Numbered from the stretch's first letter, positions 51,240 to 60,770 are shown. The stretch is DNA of 64,000 nucleotides from Rhodocyclaceae bacterium (GCA_020445805.1 JAGRFX010000002.1:1-64000), one strand, 5' to 3'. The notes: generated by a model from the letters alone, not told the origin. Made by a program: numbers and translations.

Positions 51240-52043
51240 ATGTGGCTGCTCACAACCATTGGCCTTTTCAGCATCGTCCAGAAACCCGGTGATGCCGACG
51301 ACGGCATGCTGACCGTTCGCGCCCGCGTGCGGGAGGATCTGGAAGCTTTCGCCGCACGCCTGGGCGAAGGGGAGATTCTCACGACACCAGAGAACGACTA
51401 TCCCTTCCGACTGCGGGCCAGCAGCGCGTCCGTCAGCGCGCTGACAGGGCAGCTTGTCAGCGAGATCGACTATTCGAACTTCAAATCCACAGTCGCCGGA
51501 CATCAGGGCAGTGACCGATGCGGGCTGTACGGCCAGATCTGGGAACTCCTTGGTCACCTGGACCCAAGGGCCAAGCATGACCATCGACGCGGACTGTCGA
51601 CGGGGCCCACGATTCCAAAGGCAGGCTCCTACGGCGGCGTGGTTTTCAACCACCGGGGCGAGGTGCTCCTGCGCGAGCCAACAAATCACTTTGGTGGCTA
51701 CGCCTGGACATTTCCGAAGGGAACGCCCGACAACGGCGAATCGCCCGAAGTGGCGGCCTTGCGCGAAGTGCGGGAGGAAACCGGTTACGCGGCCAGCATC
51801 CTGGTGGCGCTACCCCGCGCCTATGGGGGCACTACCGGCAAGACCAGCGCGTTCTTTGTCATGGAGCCACTCGGTGAGCCCGGTGAGCATGACTGGGAGA
51901 CAGCCAGCGTCCGCTGGGCGGCGGCGGACGTCGCCCGGCAGCTGATTCGTCAGACGCGCCCTCACCGGGGACGCGAGCGCGATCTCGCAATACTGGACGA
52001 TGCCGTCGCTGCCTGGCGCGCGCTGCCGAAGCGCAGGCCATAG
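51240..52043 (+). CDS. NUDIX hydrolase with N-terminal accessory domain
   Basis: 267 residues from the ATG at 51240 (MWLLTTIGLFSIVQK). The NUDIX box is complete: G-TPDNG-E-SPEVAAL-REVREETGY, giving a Mg-dependent hydrolase of nucleoside diphosphate linked compounds. The first 110 residues form a separate domain (LFSIVQKPGDADDGMLTVRARVREDLEAF and ILTTPENDYPFRLRA). Nearby ADP-ribosylglycohydrolase suggests ADP-ribose or NAD as possible substrates; this is inference. A hairpin repeat lies about 50-70 nt upstream. Confidence 0.88.
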   Translation: MWLLTTIGLFSIVQKPGDADDGMLTVRARVREDLEAFAARLGEGEILTTPENDYPFRLRASSASVSALTGQLVSEIDYSNFKSTVAGHQGSDRCGLYGQIWELLGHLDPRAKHDHRRGLSTGPTIPKAGSYGGVVFNHRGEVLLREPTNHFGGYAWTFPKGTPDNGESPEVAALREVREETGYAASILVALPRAYGGTTGKTSAFFVMEPLGEPGEHDWETASVRWAAADVARQLIRQTRPHRGRERDLAILDDAVAAWRALPKRRP

Positions 52044-52072
52044 GCCAGATCAAAGGTGCGGAAGGACATCAA

Positions 52073-52348
52073 ATGCATGATCACGACAACGCCGACGGCC
52101 ACTTCGACATGGAGCGCTTTCTACGAAACGTGCCCAAGCAGGCAAAGTCGTATGACCAATTGGTGGCTGAAGGGAAGGTGTCTCCGGAAACCTACCGCTC
52201 CATCCTGTTTCTGATGAAGGCCTGCGGCAACGGCTTCATTTACCCACCGAGCGAGCCGATTGACATTGACGCGAAGATCGCGGAGATGACCGCACTGATC
52301 GATGCACGCAAGGCGTCAGAAAAGGGCGTGCAAGACGGCAACAACTAG
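52073..52348 (+). CDS. small hypothetical protein
   Basis: 91 residues, GGAAGGA ribosome site, 29 nt after the NUDIX gene, probably the same operon. FDMERFLRNVPKQAKSYDQLVAEGKVSPETYRSILFLMKACG suggests a helical protein. Its end overlaps the convergent NERD-helicase gene by 4 nt. No family recognised. Confidence 0.65.
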   Translation: MHDHDNADGHFDMERFLRNVPKQAKSYDQLVAEGKVSPETYRSILFLMKACGNGFIYPPSEPIDIDAKIAEMTALIDARKASEKGVQDGNN

Positions 52349-53964
52349 CCGATCAGGTCGCGCAAGGCGGAGTCAGCCTTCTCGCCGATGACCAGTTCGA
52401 CAGCAAGTCGAGCGCGCGTCATTCCAACAAACAGTCGGCGCCGTTCGCGCTCGCCAAGCGACTCGAATTCCAACTCGCTCAGCACAACCCCATTGGCGCT
52501 CTGTCCCTTGAAGCGGTGCACGGTATCGACCAGCAATTCACCCTCTGTCCAGACCGGCTCTCCGTCGCTCGAATAGGTGCCCGCGAAGCGGCGGGTGCAA
52601 TATGGGCCGATCCGGTCCGCTTTCATGAGTACCGATGCGGCAAGCCCGCGCATCGAGAGAACGACGACGTCCGCCAACGAAATGCCCCGCTCCACGAGTG
52701 ACTCCACCGCAGTCGCCGTCTTCCGAAGCAGGTCGCGCTCACCCGCGTAAACGTGAAAACCCGGAACATCGCCTTCATAGGGCCCGCGCGATCGAATGGG
52801 CTGGCTGGCGAGACCCAATGCATTGATGACCGCGCACACCTGCTTAGGGCTTCTGAAATTGTCATCGCAGGCGATCTCGACCGCCTCTGAAATGTCGAAC
52901 GTGTCACGATCGTAAAGGCGCTGAGACTCGTCCTCGAAAAGATAGAGGCGCCCCTCCGGATTGCACTGGTCGAGCATGGCGCCCACCCAGCGTGGGTCGA
53001 AATCCTGGCCCTCGTCAATGACGATCAAGTCATACTCATCAGAAACGTGTTCCAGGCAGTAGGCCTCGGCCATGCGCTCGAAGATGCCTGGCGCGGAAAA
53101 ATCCGGCTCTCCGTGCCTCGCTCTGAAATGGTCGACACAGAGTTCGTGAAAACTGGCCACCCGAGCCCGCGTCGTTGCCAGATGACCCATGTGGTCAGCG
53201 AGGCTGCGATTGAAACAGACGTAGAGCGCACGAGATCCCGAGTCTGTCGCATCATTGAGCAGTCGCAGCGCAAGTTGTGTCTTGCCTGAACCTGCGGTCG
53301 CAGACACTCGGATGACACCTGATGGCGCCTTGATCCTGGGCACCCAGGTTGCAAGCCCGTCTGAAAGGCGGATGCTCATCGCGCGGACCTGATTGCCAAC
53401 AATACTCAGATCGGGCGCAACCTCGAACTGATTCGCGAAGAATCTGCACAGGGCCTCCACGTCATGGGTCCCATGTCCAGCAGCCAATCCATTACGGATT
53501 CGAGAGCCCATTTCATCAAATCCACGTGCGTCGATGATGCGCTCTGGCGGTATCGCCACAATCTGGCTGTCTGCAATGGTGAGATCCGGCAGGACCAGGA
53601 AATGACTGAGGTAGGTGTGAAAACCAGCTGCCTGCAAGCGGGCCAACAATGCCGAAAACTGCACGCGGACCTGGCGACCGACATCCTTTTCCCCGCTCCG
53701 GTAGGCTTTGAATATCCGTCTATCCCGAAACTCGACTTGGCCCGCCTTGACTTCCAGCAGCGCAACACGCCCTTCGGGATCGACGACTACTACATCAAGC
53801 TCCCCGTGCTGATCACGGCCGTCATGCACCGAGTGCCAATCGACACTGTGAAAGATCGCGAACCCGTCATGCAGTGAATCGACAAGGCGCTCCAGGACAT
53901 CAACCTCACGGTGGTGGGCTGCCGTTCGCCGGGCGATCTCGATGGAGGGATGGAGCCTTGCCAT
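52345..53964 (-). CDS. NERD nuclease-domain SF1 (UvrD-like) helicase
   Basis: 539 residues from the ATG at 53964 (two codons after an alternative ATG). The N-terminal NERD domain has the nuclease-like GELDVVVVDPEGRVALLEVKAG. The helicase part has Walker A SATAGSGKTQLALR, Walker B LIVIDEGQDFDPRW, LYLFEDESQRLYDR, DNFRSPKQV and motif VI FVGMTRARLAVELV, with VDTVHRFKGQSANGVVLSEL as motif V. Such fusions are common in defence and mobile islands and are predicted to process DNA. It is convergent with the NUDIX unit and downstream of a WYL regulator on the same strand. Confidence 0.88.
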   Translation of the reverse strand: MARLHPSIEIARRTAAHHREVDVLERLVDSLHDGFAIFHSVDWHSVHDGRDQHGELDVVVVDPEGRVALLEVKAGQVEFRDRRIFKAYRSGEKDVGRQVRVQFSALLARLQAAGFHTYLSHFLVLPDLTIADSQIVAIPPERIIDARGFDEMGSRIRNGLAAGHGTHDVEALCRFFANQFEVAPDLSIVGNQVRAMSIRLSDGLATWVPRIKAPSGVIRVSATAGSGKTQLALRLLNDATDSGSRALYVCFNRSLADHMGHLATTRARVASFHELCVDHFRARHGEPDFSAPGIFERMAEAYCLEHVSDEYDLIVIDEGQDFDPRWVGAMLDQCNPEGRLYLFEDESQRLYDRDTFDISEAVEIACDDNFRSPKQVCAVINALGLASQPIRSRGPYEGDVPGFHVYAGERDLLRKTATAVESLVERGISLADVVVLSMRGLAASVLMKADRIGPYCTRRFAGTYSSDGEPVWTEGELLVDTVHRFKGQSANGVVLSELEFESLGERERRRLFVGMTRARLAVELVIGEKADSALRDLIG

Positions 53965-54037
53965 AAGCACTCAATAGCGGTGAGGACACGAAAGTGTGCC
54001 TGCCCGTCTGGATTTCTCCCATGACGATTGGCCTGAG

Positions 54038-55021
54038 TCAGCCATTTCCATACTGACTCAGGGCTTCGCGCAATGCGCTCCGGACTCGTTGGCGAAGGCG
54101 CGCAGGCTCCAGCACCTCACAGTTGGCCCCATGCCTCAGGATGTCCATGACGAGCTCGGTGTCCACCGCGTAGGGCACTTCCAACTCGTAGCTGCCGTCC
54201 GTCAGGAACCTTCCCTTCTGTTTCGGGTGCCAGCGCTCAGCGGACACCCAGCGCGCGGCCTCCGCACTGAAGCGAAGTTTGGCCCAGGTCTGCCGCTTGC
54301 CCTTGAAGATGCCGTAGTTCTCGCCCAGGTAGCTGTCGAGTTCCTTTTCAGCAACATCGATGGCTGGCGTCTCGAGGACCTCGGCGCGCTTGATCGCGTC
54401 GACCGAGAAACTCCTCAGATCGTTTCTGAGGTGGCACCAGGCGTCCAGATACCAGTTGTGGCGGTAGTGCACGAGTCGCTGGGGCGAAACCTCCCGGCGG
54501 CTGCGCTCATCCGTGCCTCTGGCGTGGTAGTCGATCATCAACCGCTTGCGGCGCAGCAGTGCTGATCCCACCAACTGGAACTCGTCGAGTTCAAATTCGC
54601 GCGCACCGATTGTCACCAGTCGGATACGGCGTTTGACCTCTTCGGAGGGATCGTTAGCCGAGCCGATCAGCATGTTAAGCCGCATCAGGAGCGGTTTTAT
54701 GTGGGGGCCGAGCAAACCGCCGGTGTCGAGGTTGGCGATCAGGTGATGCATCGTGAGCAGCGCGTGGATCTCCTGCGCGGAGAACCACAGGCCCGGCAAC
54801 TCGTACTGGGGCCCGGCAGCCGGGCCCATCCGATCAAATCGATAGCCGCCCGCATCGCGGTCAAAAACGATGGGCGCGTTGAGGCGATCCCGCAGATATT
54901 GCAGGTCACGCTTCAGCGTGGCACGGGACACCTCGAGGTGGGACATCAGTTGCCCGAATGTCACCACGCCAAACTCGTTAAGCAGTTGATCGATCTTGTA
55001 GAAGCGCTCGGTCTTGTCCAT
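54038..55021 (-). CDS. WYL-domain transcriptional regulator (YafY-like)
   Basis: 327 residues from the ATG at 55021 (MDKTERFYKIDQLL). A winged helix-turn-helix (FGQLMSHLEVSRATLKRDLQYLRDRL) is followed by the WYL domain with HYRHNWYLDAWCHLRNDLRSFSVDAI and a C-terminal WCX part. Unlike the 40041 protein it is of the general YafY type. It stands 73 nt upstream of the NERD-helicase gene and may control it and the divergent ADP-ribosylglycohydrolase; the ligand is unknown. Confidence 0.88.
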   Translation of the reverse strand: MDKTERFYKIDQLLNEFGVVTFGQLMSHLEVSRATLKRDLQYLRDRLNAPIVFDRDAGGYRFDRMGPAAGPQYELPGLWFSAQEIHALLTMHHLIANLDTGGLLGPHIKPLLMRLNMLIGSANDPSEEVKRRIRLVTIGAREFELDEFQLVGSALLRRKRLMIDYHARGTDERSRREVSPQRLVHYRHNWYLDAWCHLRNDLRSFSVDAIKRAEVLETPAIDVAEKELDSYLGENYGIFKGKRQTWAKLRFSAEAARWVSAERWHPKQKGRFLTDGSYELEVPYAVDTELVMDILRHGANCEVLEPARLRQRVRSALREALSQYGNG

Positions 55022-55477
55022 TCCCCTCGCCAAGGCTGATTGGAATCGAGCGGGAAGGTAGCACGATGCGATGCATCCGGAATCACCACGGGATCACGAA
55101 GAGCCCAACAATTCCAGCAACACAGGCAAGCCAGGCAACAGCCCGGTCGAGGATTTCGGCGCTTAGCATGCGAAGTCTCCCTGGCACGTGACATCGCCAG
55201 ACTGGCCATCAAATGGCTCAGAGCGTGAGCCAGGGTCATTCATGCCCGGAGGAGGCACTCCGGACCTCCTGACTGAAGGTTCGCAGCAGACCCACGCCAA
55301 GAAACAAGTGGATCAGAGGCTCACGCCTTGAGCCCACAGGCAGCCATGATTGTTGAAGTTCCATACGAGAATCGAAATCTTGCCCAAATCAGAATCGAGT
55401 CACGAGCAAGCCATACGCACGGCGCTACAGCCTGCAAAGCAAGCGCCGGCAGTTCAATATGAGTGGAGACGTCGAGG
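55022..55477. other. divergent promoter region, no gene seen
   Basis: 456 nt between the WYL regulator and the ADP-ribosylglycohydrolase. Only short, unconvincing frames occur. It contains GCACTCCGGACCTCC-type GC-rich symmetry near 55254 and a GGCTCACGCCTTGAGCC hairpin at 55318-55334, one of four related copies in the island. Promoters for both flanking genes should lie here. Confidence 0.4.
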
Positions 55478-56293
55478 ATGGTGAATCGCGAAATGATCGC
55501 AACTCCGACGGAGGCGCCGATCGTGGCGCGGCTTCGCACGTGTTTCCTGGGAGGCGCGGTTGGTGATGCGCTGGGTGCCGCAGTGGAGTTCATGCGCCGG
55601 AGCGAGATCCTTGCCACATTCGGGCCTGACGGCATCCGCGACATGGCACCCTGTTATGGGAAAGTTGGAGGCATCACCGACGACACGCAGATGGCACTCT
55701 TCACGGCCGAGGGCCTGATTCGCGCACGCGTTCGCGCCGCAAATCGAGGTATCAGCCATCCACCAAGCGTCATCAGCTATGCCTATCAGCGTTGGCTCTA
55801 CACGCAAGACGCAACGCATCCCCTTCAGAAATCGGCCCTCGATGGATGGCTCATTGAGCAGAGCGCGCTCTTCTCGCGTCGCGCCCCAGGCAATACCTGT
55901 CTGTCGGCCCTACGTGCAATGCAGCGGTCCGGGCAGGCTGCCGACAACAACAGCAAGGGCTGCGGTGGTGTCATGCGCGTGGCACCGGTGGGGATGTTCT
56001 TCGCCGCGCGGGACGCGGCCGACCTCGGCGAACCGAACGAGGCGTCGATCGCGGAGTGTATTGCGCTGGGCAGCGAGGTCGCTCGCCTCACGCACGGCCA
56101 CCCTTCCGGCTACCTCAGCGCAGGCGCATTCTCGGTCCTGATCTACCTGCTGCTGGCGAACCGGAGCCTTAACGAGGCCTGCGACGCGATGCTCGACGTG
56201 CTCGAGCAGCAGCCTTCGCACGAGGAGACCTCCCGCATGCTGCGCGATGCGCGACGGCTCGCCCGCGAATGTCCCGACGACCCCGAATGTTGA
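55478..56293 (+). pseudogene. ADP-ribosylglycohydrolase (DraG-like), C-terminus lost at the IS21 junction
   Basis: Start at the ATG 55478; 271 residues remain. DraG-family motifs are clear: FLGGAVGDALGAAVEF, GGITDDTQMALFTAEGL, DNNSKGCGGVMRVAPVG and LTHGHPSGYLSAGAF. Full proteins continue with a GGWVAEEALAIA-like segment and a second metal-binding DxDxT motif, both absent. The stop codon (56291-56293) is formed by the left inverted repeat of the IS21 element. Without the second metal motif the protein is probably inactive. An intact version would remove ADP-ribose from proteins or other targets. Confidence 0.8.
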
Positions 56294-56391
56294 CGTCCAC
56301 CCAGAATTGACCCACCTGAGGGTGTGATTTGCATTGAAATTTGACCCACCTTTGATTGACTTCCCCGTGTTGCATCGGCGGGGAGACAGGA

Positions 56392-57900
56392 GTGATCAAA
56401 GTGGGCATGTTGGCCAAGATCAGGCGGATGCATTTCCGCGACCACCTGCCGTTGCGTGAGATTGCACGGCAGACCGGGCTGTCCCGGAACACAGTGCGGG
56501 AGTGGCTTCGCAAGAAGGATGTCGTCGAGCCGCAGTACAAGAAGCGGGAGCCGCGCAGCGTGGTGGATCCCTGGGCGGAGCAGCTGGGGCAATGGCTGCG
56601 CACCGACGCTCATCGCCCCAAGCGGGATCGGCGAACCGCGCGTGCCCTGTTCGAGGCGATCCGTGCGCAGGGCTACCGGGGCAGCTACAACCGGGTCTGT
56701 GCCTTCGTACGGAGTTGGCGAGCCGATGCGGCGGGCGGCCCAGGCACCGCCTATGTCCCACTGAGCTTCGCGCTGGGCGAGGCGTTCCAGTTCGACTGGA
56801 GCACCGAGTACGCCTTCGTGGGCGGGCTGCGCCGCAAACTCGAGCTCGCGCACACCAAGCTCTGTGCGAGCCGCGCCTTCTGGCTGACGGCCTATCCGGC
56901 GCAAAGCCACGAGATGCTCTTCGATGCCCACGCCAGGGCCTTTGCTGCGTTCGGCGGGGTACCGCGGCGGGGGATCTACGACAACATGAAGACCGCTGTC
57001 GACCGGGTAGGCCGCGGCAAGGAGCGCGACATCAATCCGCGCTTCTTCGCCCTGTGCGGCCACTACCTGTTCGAGCCCGAGTTCTGCAACCGTGCCGCAG
57101 GCTGGGAGAAAGGGCGCGTGGAGAAGGATGTCCAGGACCGTCGCCGGCAGATCTGGCAGCACGCCGCCGAGCGGCGCTGGAAGGATCTCGAAGAACTCAA
57201 TGCCTGGCTCGCCGAGCAGTGCCGCCAGGCATGGGCGGACATGGCCAACCCCGAATGGCCCGCCCTGACGATTGCCGAACTGCTGCAGGACGAGCTGATG
57301 CAGATGCTCCCCAACCCGCAGCCCTTCGACGGCTACGTCGAGAAGCCGGTCCGAGTCACCAGTACCGCGCTGATCCACTTCCAGCGCAACCGCTACAGCG
57401 TGCCTGCGCAGTACGCGCACACCGTCCTGAGCCTTCGGATCTATCCGACGCAGTTGCGCCTCGTCGCGGAGGGCGAGGAAGTTGCCCGCCATCGCCGCAG
57501 CTTCGAGCGGGACCAGACCCTGTACGACTTCACCCACTACATCGGCCTCGTCGAACGCAAGCCGGGGGCGCTCAGGAACGGGGCCCCCTTCGCCCAAATG
57601 CCCGAGCCCCTGCTCAGGCTGCAGCGCCACCTGCTCAAGCAAACCGGCGGAGACAGGACGATGGCCGACGTACTCGGTGCCATTCCACGACATGGCCTCG
57701 AGGCCGTGCTGGTGGCGGTCGAGCTGGCGCTCGAGTCGGGCCGTCCCAGCAGCGAACACGTCATGAACGTGCTGGCGCGCCTGAACGCCTGCAATGGCTC
57801 AACCGAAGCGGTACGCACCACGCTGTCGGTCACCGAGGAGCCCAGGCCTGATGTCCACCGCTACGACCGGCTGCGCTCCGAGGCCGATCATGTCGATTGA
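56392..57900 (+). CDS. istA: IS21 transposase IstA
   Basis: 502 residues from the GTG at 56392 (GGGAGACAGGA just upstream); an ATG at 56407 is an alternative. N-terminal helix-turn-helix ([22 protein letters not shown]) is followed by an integrase-type DDE core: [21 protein letters not shown] and [12 protein letters not shown] supply the acidic residues. It binds the terminal repeats and catalyses strand transfer together with IstB. It overlaps istB by 11 nt. Confidence 0.95.
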   Translation: MIKVGMLAKIRRMHFRDHLPLREIARQTGLSRNTVREWLRKKDVVEPQYKKREPRSVVDPWAEQLGQWLRTDAHRPKRDRRTARALFEAIRAQGYRGSYNRVCAFVRSWRADAAGGPGTAYVPLSFALGEAFQFDWSTEYAFVGGLRRKLELAHTKLCASRAFWLTAYPAQSHEMLFDAHARAFAAFGGVPRRGIYDNMKTAVDRVGRGKERDINPRFFALCGHYLFEPEFCNRAAGWEKGRVEKDVQDRRRQIWQHAAERRWKDLEELNAWLAEQCRQAWADMANPEWPALTIAELLQDELMQMLPNPQPFDGYVEKPVRVTSTALIHFQRNRYSVPAQYAHTVLSLRIYPTQLRLVAEGEEVARHRRSFERDQTLYDFTHYIGLVERKPGALRNGAPFAQMPEPLLRLQRHLLKQTGGDRTMADVLGAIPRHGLEAVLVAVELALESGRPSSEHVMNVLARLNACNGSTEAVRTTLSVTEEPRPDVHRYDRLRSEADHVD

Positions 57901-58702
57901 ACTGATCGGACGGCTGAAGGCGCTGAAGCTGCACGGCATGGCCCAGAGCTGGCCCGAGCTCGTCGCCAAGGCCCGCTTGGGCGAACTCACCCCCGAGCAA
58001 TGGATGGGCGAGCTACTCGCGGCCGAGACGGCGGAGCGCGAGGTCCGCTCGATTGCCTACCAGATGACAGCCGCCCGGTTTCCGGCCCATCGGGACCTGG
58101 CCGGCTTCGACTTCGCCCAGGCGAAGGTTGATGAAGCCCTGGTGCGACGCCTGCACGGTGGCGACTTCATCGCGGCAGCCCACAACGTGGTGCTGATCGG
58201 CGGTCCGGGAACGGGCAAGACGCATCTGGCCACCGCGATCGGCGTCGAGGCCATCCAGCACGGCGAACGGCGCGTGCGCTTCTACTCGACGGTAGAGCTG
58301 GTCAATACCCTGGAGCAGGAGAAAGCCTGCGGCAAGGCTGGGCAGCTCGCCTGCCGCCTGATGCATGCCGATCTGGTGATCCTCGACGAGCTTGGCTACC
58401 TGCCCTTCAGCCAGGCCGGCGGCGCACTCCTGTTCCACCTGCTCTCCAAGCTCTACGAGCACACCAGCGTGATGATCACGACCAATCTCTCGTTCGCCGA
58501 GTGGGCACACGTCTTTGGCGACGCGAAGATGACCACGGCGCTCCTCGACCGGCTGACCCACCACTGCCACATCGTGGAGACCGGCAACGAGTCCTGGCGC
58601 TTCAAGACGAGCACGGCCCGGCTGCAGCCGGGCCGTGCTCGAACCCGCAAACCTCAAGGAGACGAACGCTCAGACACCACACCAAGCACCGACCCCGCGT
58701 AG
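57890..58702 (+). CDS. istB: IS21 helper ATPase IstB
   Basis: 270 residues from the ATG at 57890 ([18 protein letters not shown]), inside the end of istA. AAA+ motifs: Walker [12 protein letters not shown], Walker [13 protein letters not shown] and sensor MITTNLSF. IstB is the DnaA/DnaC-like regulator of IS21 transposition. The C terminus is intact ([14 protein letters not shown]). Confidence 0.95.
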   Translation: MSIELIGRLKALKLHGMAQSWPELVAKARLGELTPEQWMGELLAAETAEREVRSIAYQMTAARFPAHRDLAGFDFAQAKVDEALVRRLHGGDFIAAAHNVVLIGGPGTGKTHLATAIGVEAIQHGERRVRFYSTVELVNTLEQEKACGKAGQLACRLMHADLVILDELGYLPFSQAGGALLFHLLSKLYEHTSVMITTNLSFAEWAHVFGDAKMTTALLDRLTHHCHIVETGNESWRFKTSTARLQPGRARTRKPQGDERSDTTPSTDPA

Positions 58703-58752
58703 CTATACTGCGGGCATAAACCGGTGGGTCAGTTTTAGATGCAAACCCCGGG

Positions 58753-58950
58753 TCAATTCGGCGTGGAAATCAACAGGCTCGGCCACTCGACCGTAAGAAC
58801 TGCCTGTTCGTGGAAGAGGGTCGCGCGGTTCATGGTGTTAAGCGCATCGAGCGGCAATCGCGCGATCGACTGGATGCGAAAGCATTGCGGCAGGAACTCG
58901 ACGACGAGATCACGTCTAGCTCGTGGTATCGCGCTCCGATGGTCAGCCAT
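58753..58950 (-). pseudogene. 3'-truncated gene downstream of the integrase
   Basis: The ATG at 58950 overlaps the integrase stop by 8 nt and has GGAGGTG in the integrase tail 5 nt upstream. About 58 codons (MADHRSAIPRARRDLVVEFL, then RIQSIARLPLDALNTMNRATLF) remain before the IS21 right end at 58775; the frame stops inside the IS at 58753. It was probably an integrase-operon gene cut by IS21. Family not recognisable. Confidence 0.6.
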
Positions 58951-60181
58951 GCTTCACCTCCGACTCATTCTCCGGCAGGGCATTTTCTGAGATCGTCCGG
59001 GCAATCAGTCGCTCAAAGGCCGAACCATCGCGGCGCGTCAGGTTGGGCACATAGCGGGAATAGACCCTGAAAAGCATCTCCGTCGTCGAGTGTCCAAGTT
59101 GGCGCGCAATCCACTCGGGCGACTCCCCGGCCGCCAACCACAGGGTTGCTGCCGTATGTCTGCATTGGTAGGGACGCCTGCGCTTCAGACCGAGATGGCT
59201 GAGAAGCGGGTACCAAACTCGATTTGCGACATTCTTGTGGTCAAGCGGCCGTCCCTCCCGATTGCAGAAGACGAAAGGCGAGATGGAACGCGTGCCTTCT
59301 TGCTGCCTCTTCAAGGCGTCGAGAACCACCTGGCTCATCTGGATGTCCCGCTGGCTCGAGTCCGTCTTGGTGTAGGTTTCCTCGCCCAGCACGATGGTTT
59401 CTCGAACCAAGATCAGGCGGTGCTCGAAGTCGACGTACTTCCACTTCAGCCCGTCGATTTCGCCAGTTCTCATGCCGGTGAAGAAGCGAACGGCAAAGTA
59501 GTCCCGAAAATCCGCGCGGACGGTGTCAAGGATGCGTCTCACCTCCTCGAGCGAGAACGGATCGACGTCGGTGCGCTTCACGCGCAACTGTTTGATGGAG
59601 GCGAATGGCGTGCGAAAATCGAATCGGTCGGCCGCTTCAGTGAGGATCTGGCGCAACGGATTGATGATCTTGTTGATCCGGGCTGCTGAGAGAGTGGTCT
59701 GCTTGCCCCGCGCGGTTACTTTGCCGAGTTCGGCGCGGTAGGCAAGTACGTCAGCCTTGGTGATTCTGCCGACCTCCATATCCCCAAATTTTGGGGTCAG
59801 CCGGTCGTCGAGGGTGGCTCGCATCAAGATGCGGTAGCTGTTCCGCCACTCAACTTCCTTCTCTAAGAACCAGGTTTCGGCGAAGTCGCGGAAGAGCGGC
59901 GTTGGCGCCATTTCCTGCGCGACCAGGGCAGCAGCGATCGGCGCCAGATCTGAGGGCGCCGGATCGTCAAACTTGGCTGCGTTCCTACTGCTGGGGAAGT
60001 AGCGGCGATAGTCGAAGGTGCCGGTCGCGATGTCGGACTCGATGCGGTCAAGCACCTTCTGCAACTTGCGCCGGTTGGCGGGCGTGTCTGGCAACGCGGT
60101 CTGCTCGCGACATCGATGCCCCCTGTAGTAGAAGTCGATGATCAGCAACCCCGATTCCCTTCGAACCTGGATGCTAGCCAT
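58943..60181 (-). CDS. int: tyrosine integrase of the island
   Basis: 412 residues from the ATG at 60181 (MASIQVRRESGLLI); the longer frame upstream overlaps the excisionase gene and is rejected. A DUF3596-like arm-binding start, a core-binding domain (FRDFAETWFLEKEVEWRNSY) and a catalytic domain with FFTGMRTGEIDGLKW (Arg I), YQCRHTAATLWLAAGES (H-x-x-R region), QLGHSTTEMLFRVYSRYV (His and nucleophile Tyr). It lies about 0.7 kb from the intact tRNA-Arg and is the obvious enzyme for integration at that tRNA. Confidence 0.93.
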   Translation of the reverse strand: MASIQVRRESGLLIIDFYYRGHRCREQTALPDTPANRRKLQKVLDRIESDIATGTFDYRRYFPSSRNAAKFDDPAPSDLAPIAAALVAQEMAPTPLFRDFAETWFLEKEVEWRNSYRILMRATLDDRLTPKFGDMEVGRITKADVLAYRAELGKVTARGKQTTLSAARINKIINPLRQILTEAADRFDFRTPFASIKQLRVKRTDVDPFSLEEVRRILDTVRADFRDYFAVRFFTGMRTGEIDGLKWKYVDFEHRLILVRETIVLGEETYTKTDSSQRDIQMSQVVLDALKRQQEGTRSISPFVFCNREGRPLDHKNVANRVWYPLLSHLGLKRRRPYQCRHTAATLWLAAGESPEWIARQLGHSTTEMLFRVYSRYVPNLTRRDGSAFERLIARTISENALPENESEVKHG

Positions 60182-60407
60182 GGCAGACGTCTCCGTTCGC
60201 CATCGGGATAGAGAAGGCAGATGCCGAGCCTTTCCCCATGTCCGCTTCGATGTGCTCCCAGATGTAGAGAATCTTCCGCCCCCCGAATGGGCGAATGTAG
60301 TGACGGCCCTCCAGCAGCACGCTGTCTTTGAGGTGATCACGGATCGTCCGTGAGTCGTACTTGATCCGCCCAGACAATTCGGCGGTAGTCAGATAGGTCA
60401 AGCTCAT
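60174..60407 (-). CDS. excisionase-like DNA-binding protein
   Basis: 77 residues; its end overlaps the integrase start by 8 nt. TTAELSGRIKYDSRTIRDHLKDSVLLEGRHYIRPFGGRKILYIW has the form of a winged MerR/Xis-type domain (helix, helix, wing with G-G-R-K). Xis proteins direct the integrase towards excision. Coupled arrangement with int supports this. Confidence 0.75.
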   Translation of the reverse strand: MSLTYLTTAELSGRIKYDSRTIRDHLKDSVLLEGRHYIRPFGGRKILYIWEHIEADMGKGSASAFSIPMANGDVCHG

Positions 60408-60466
60408 TTGGGCTCTCCGATAAACTAAGGGAACGTAAAAGCGCTTAATTGCACTAACGTATTCCT

Positions 60467-60518
60467 AGTTTAACACTCAATCCTACGAATGCAAGCCTTC
60501 ACGTTCAAGCGTTAAACT
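60467..60518. promoter_or_regulatory. paired inverted half-sites between xis-like and cro-like genes
   Basis: AGTTTAAC at 60467-60474 and its reverse complement GTTAAACT at 60511-60518 lie in the AT-rich divergent region. The distance between arm centres (44 bp) suits two operator sites for the Cro-like protein encoded directly downstream, with control of both int/xis and its own gene. Confidence 0.45.
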
Positions 60519-60527
60519 TGGCGAACA

Positions 60528-60770
60528 ATGATTCGCTACCGCATACAAGAACTCGTTGCCGAAAAGCAGTTCCGGGAGGATCGCCGCGTCACACTTTTGG
60601 AAATCGCGGAGTCCACTGGGATCAGCCGCGTAACGCTCTCGAAGATGGTCAATCAACGTGGGTACGGAACCCTGACTGACCATCTGGACAGGCTTTGTCG
60701 CTATTTCGATTGCAGGCTGGAGGATCTGGCGGAGTACGTTCCGGACGAGTCCGTCGCAGGGGACAAGTAA
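60528..60770 (+). CDS. Cro/C1-type helix-turn-helix regulator
   Basis: 80 residues. TLLEIAESTGISRVTLSKMVNQRGYGTLTDHLDRLCRYFDCRLEDLAEYV is a standard XRE/Cro domain of the YozG/Cro-2 kind. It is divergent from the excisionase-integrase unit and is probably its repressor. It is the last gene before attR. Confidence 0.85.
   Translation: MIRYRIQELVAEKQFREDRRVTLLEIAESTGISRVTLSKMVNQRGYGTLTDHLDRLCRYFDCRLEDLAEYVPDESVAGDK

Larger units (their letters stand above)
56288..58775 (+). mobile_element. IS21-family insertion sequence
   Basis: 2488 bp with terminal inverted repeats that begin TGTTGA: left TGTTGACGTCCACCCAGAAT and right (minus strand) TGTTGATTTCCACGCCGAAT, both followed by TGACCC. Further TTGACCCACC-like subterminal repeats are seen at both ends. 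It carries istA and istB in the usual overlapping order. The flanks (CCCCGAA on the left, GGCTCGG on the right) show no target duplication, so a deletion or rearrangement probably followed insertion; genes on both sides are truncated. Confidence 0.9.

Noticed and set aside
56280..58785. Target-site duplication for the IS21 element
   Set aside because: CCCCGAA and GGCTCGG next to the two terminal repeats do not match at 4-8 bp, so no duplication is claimed.
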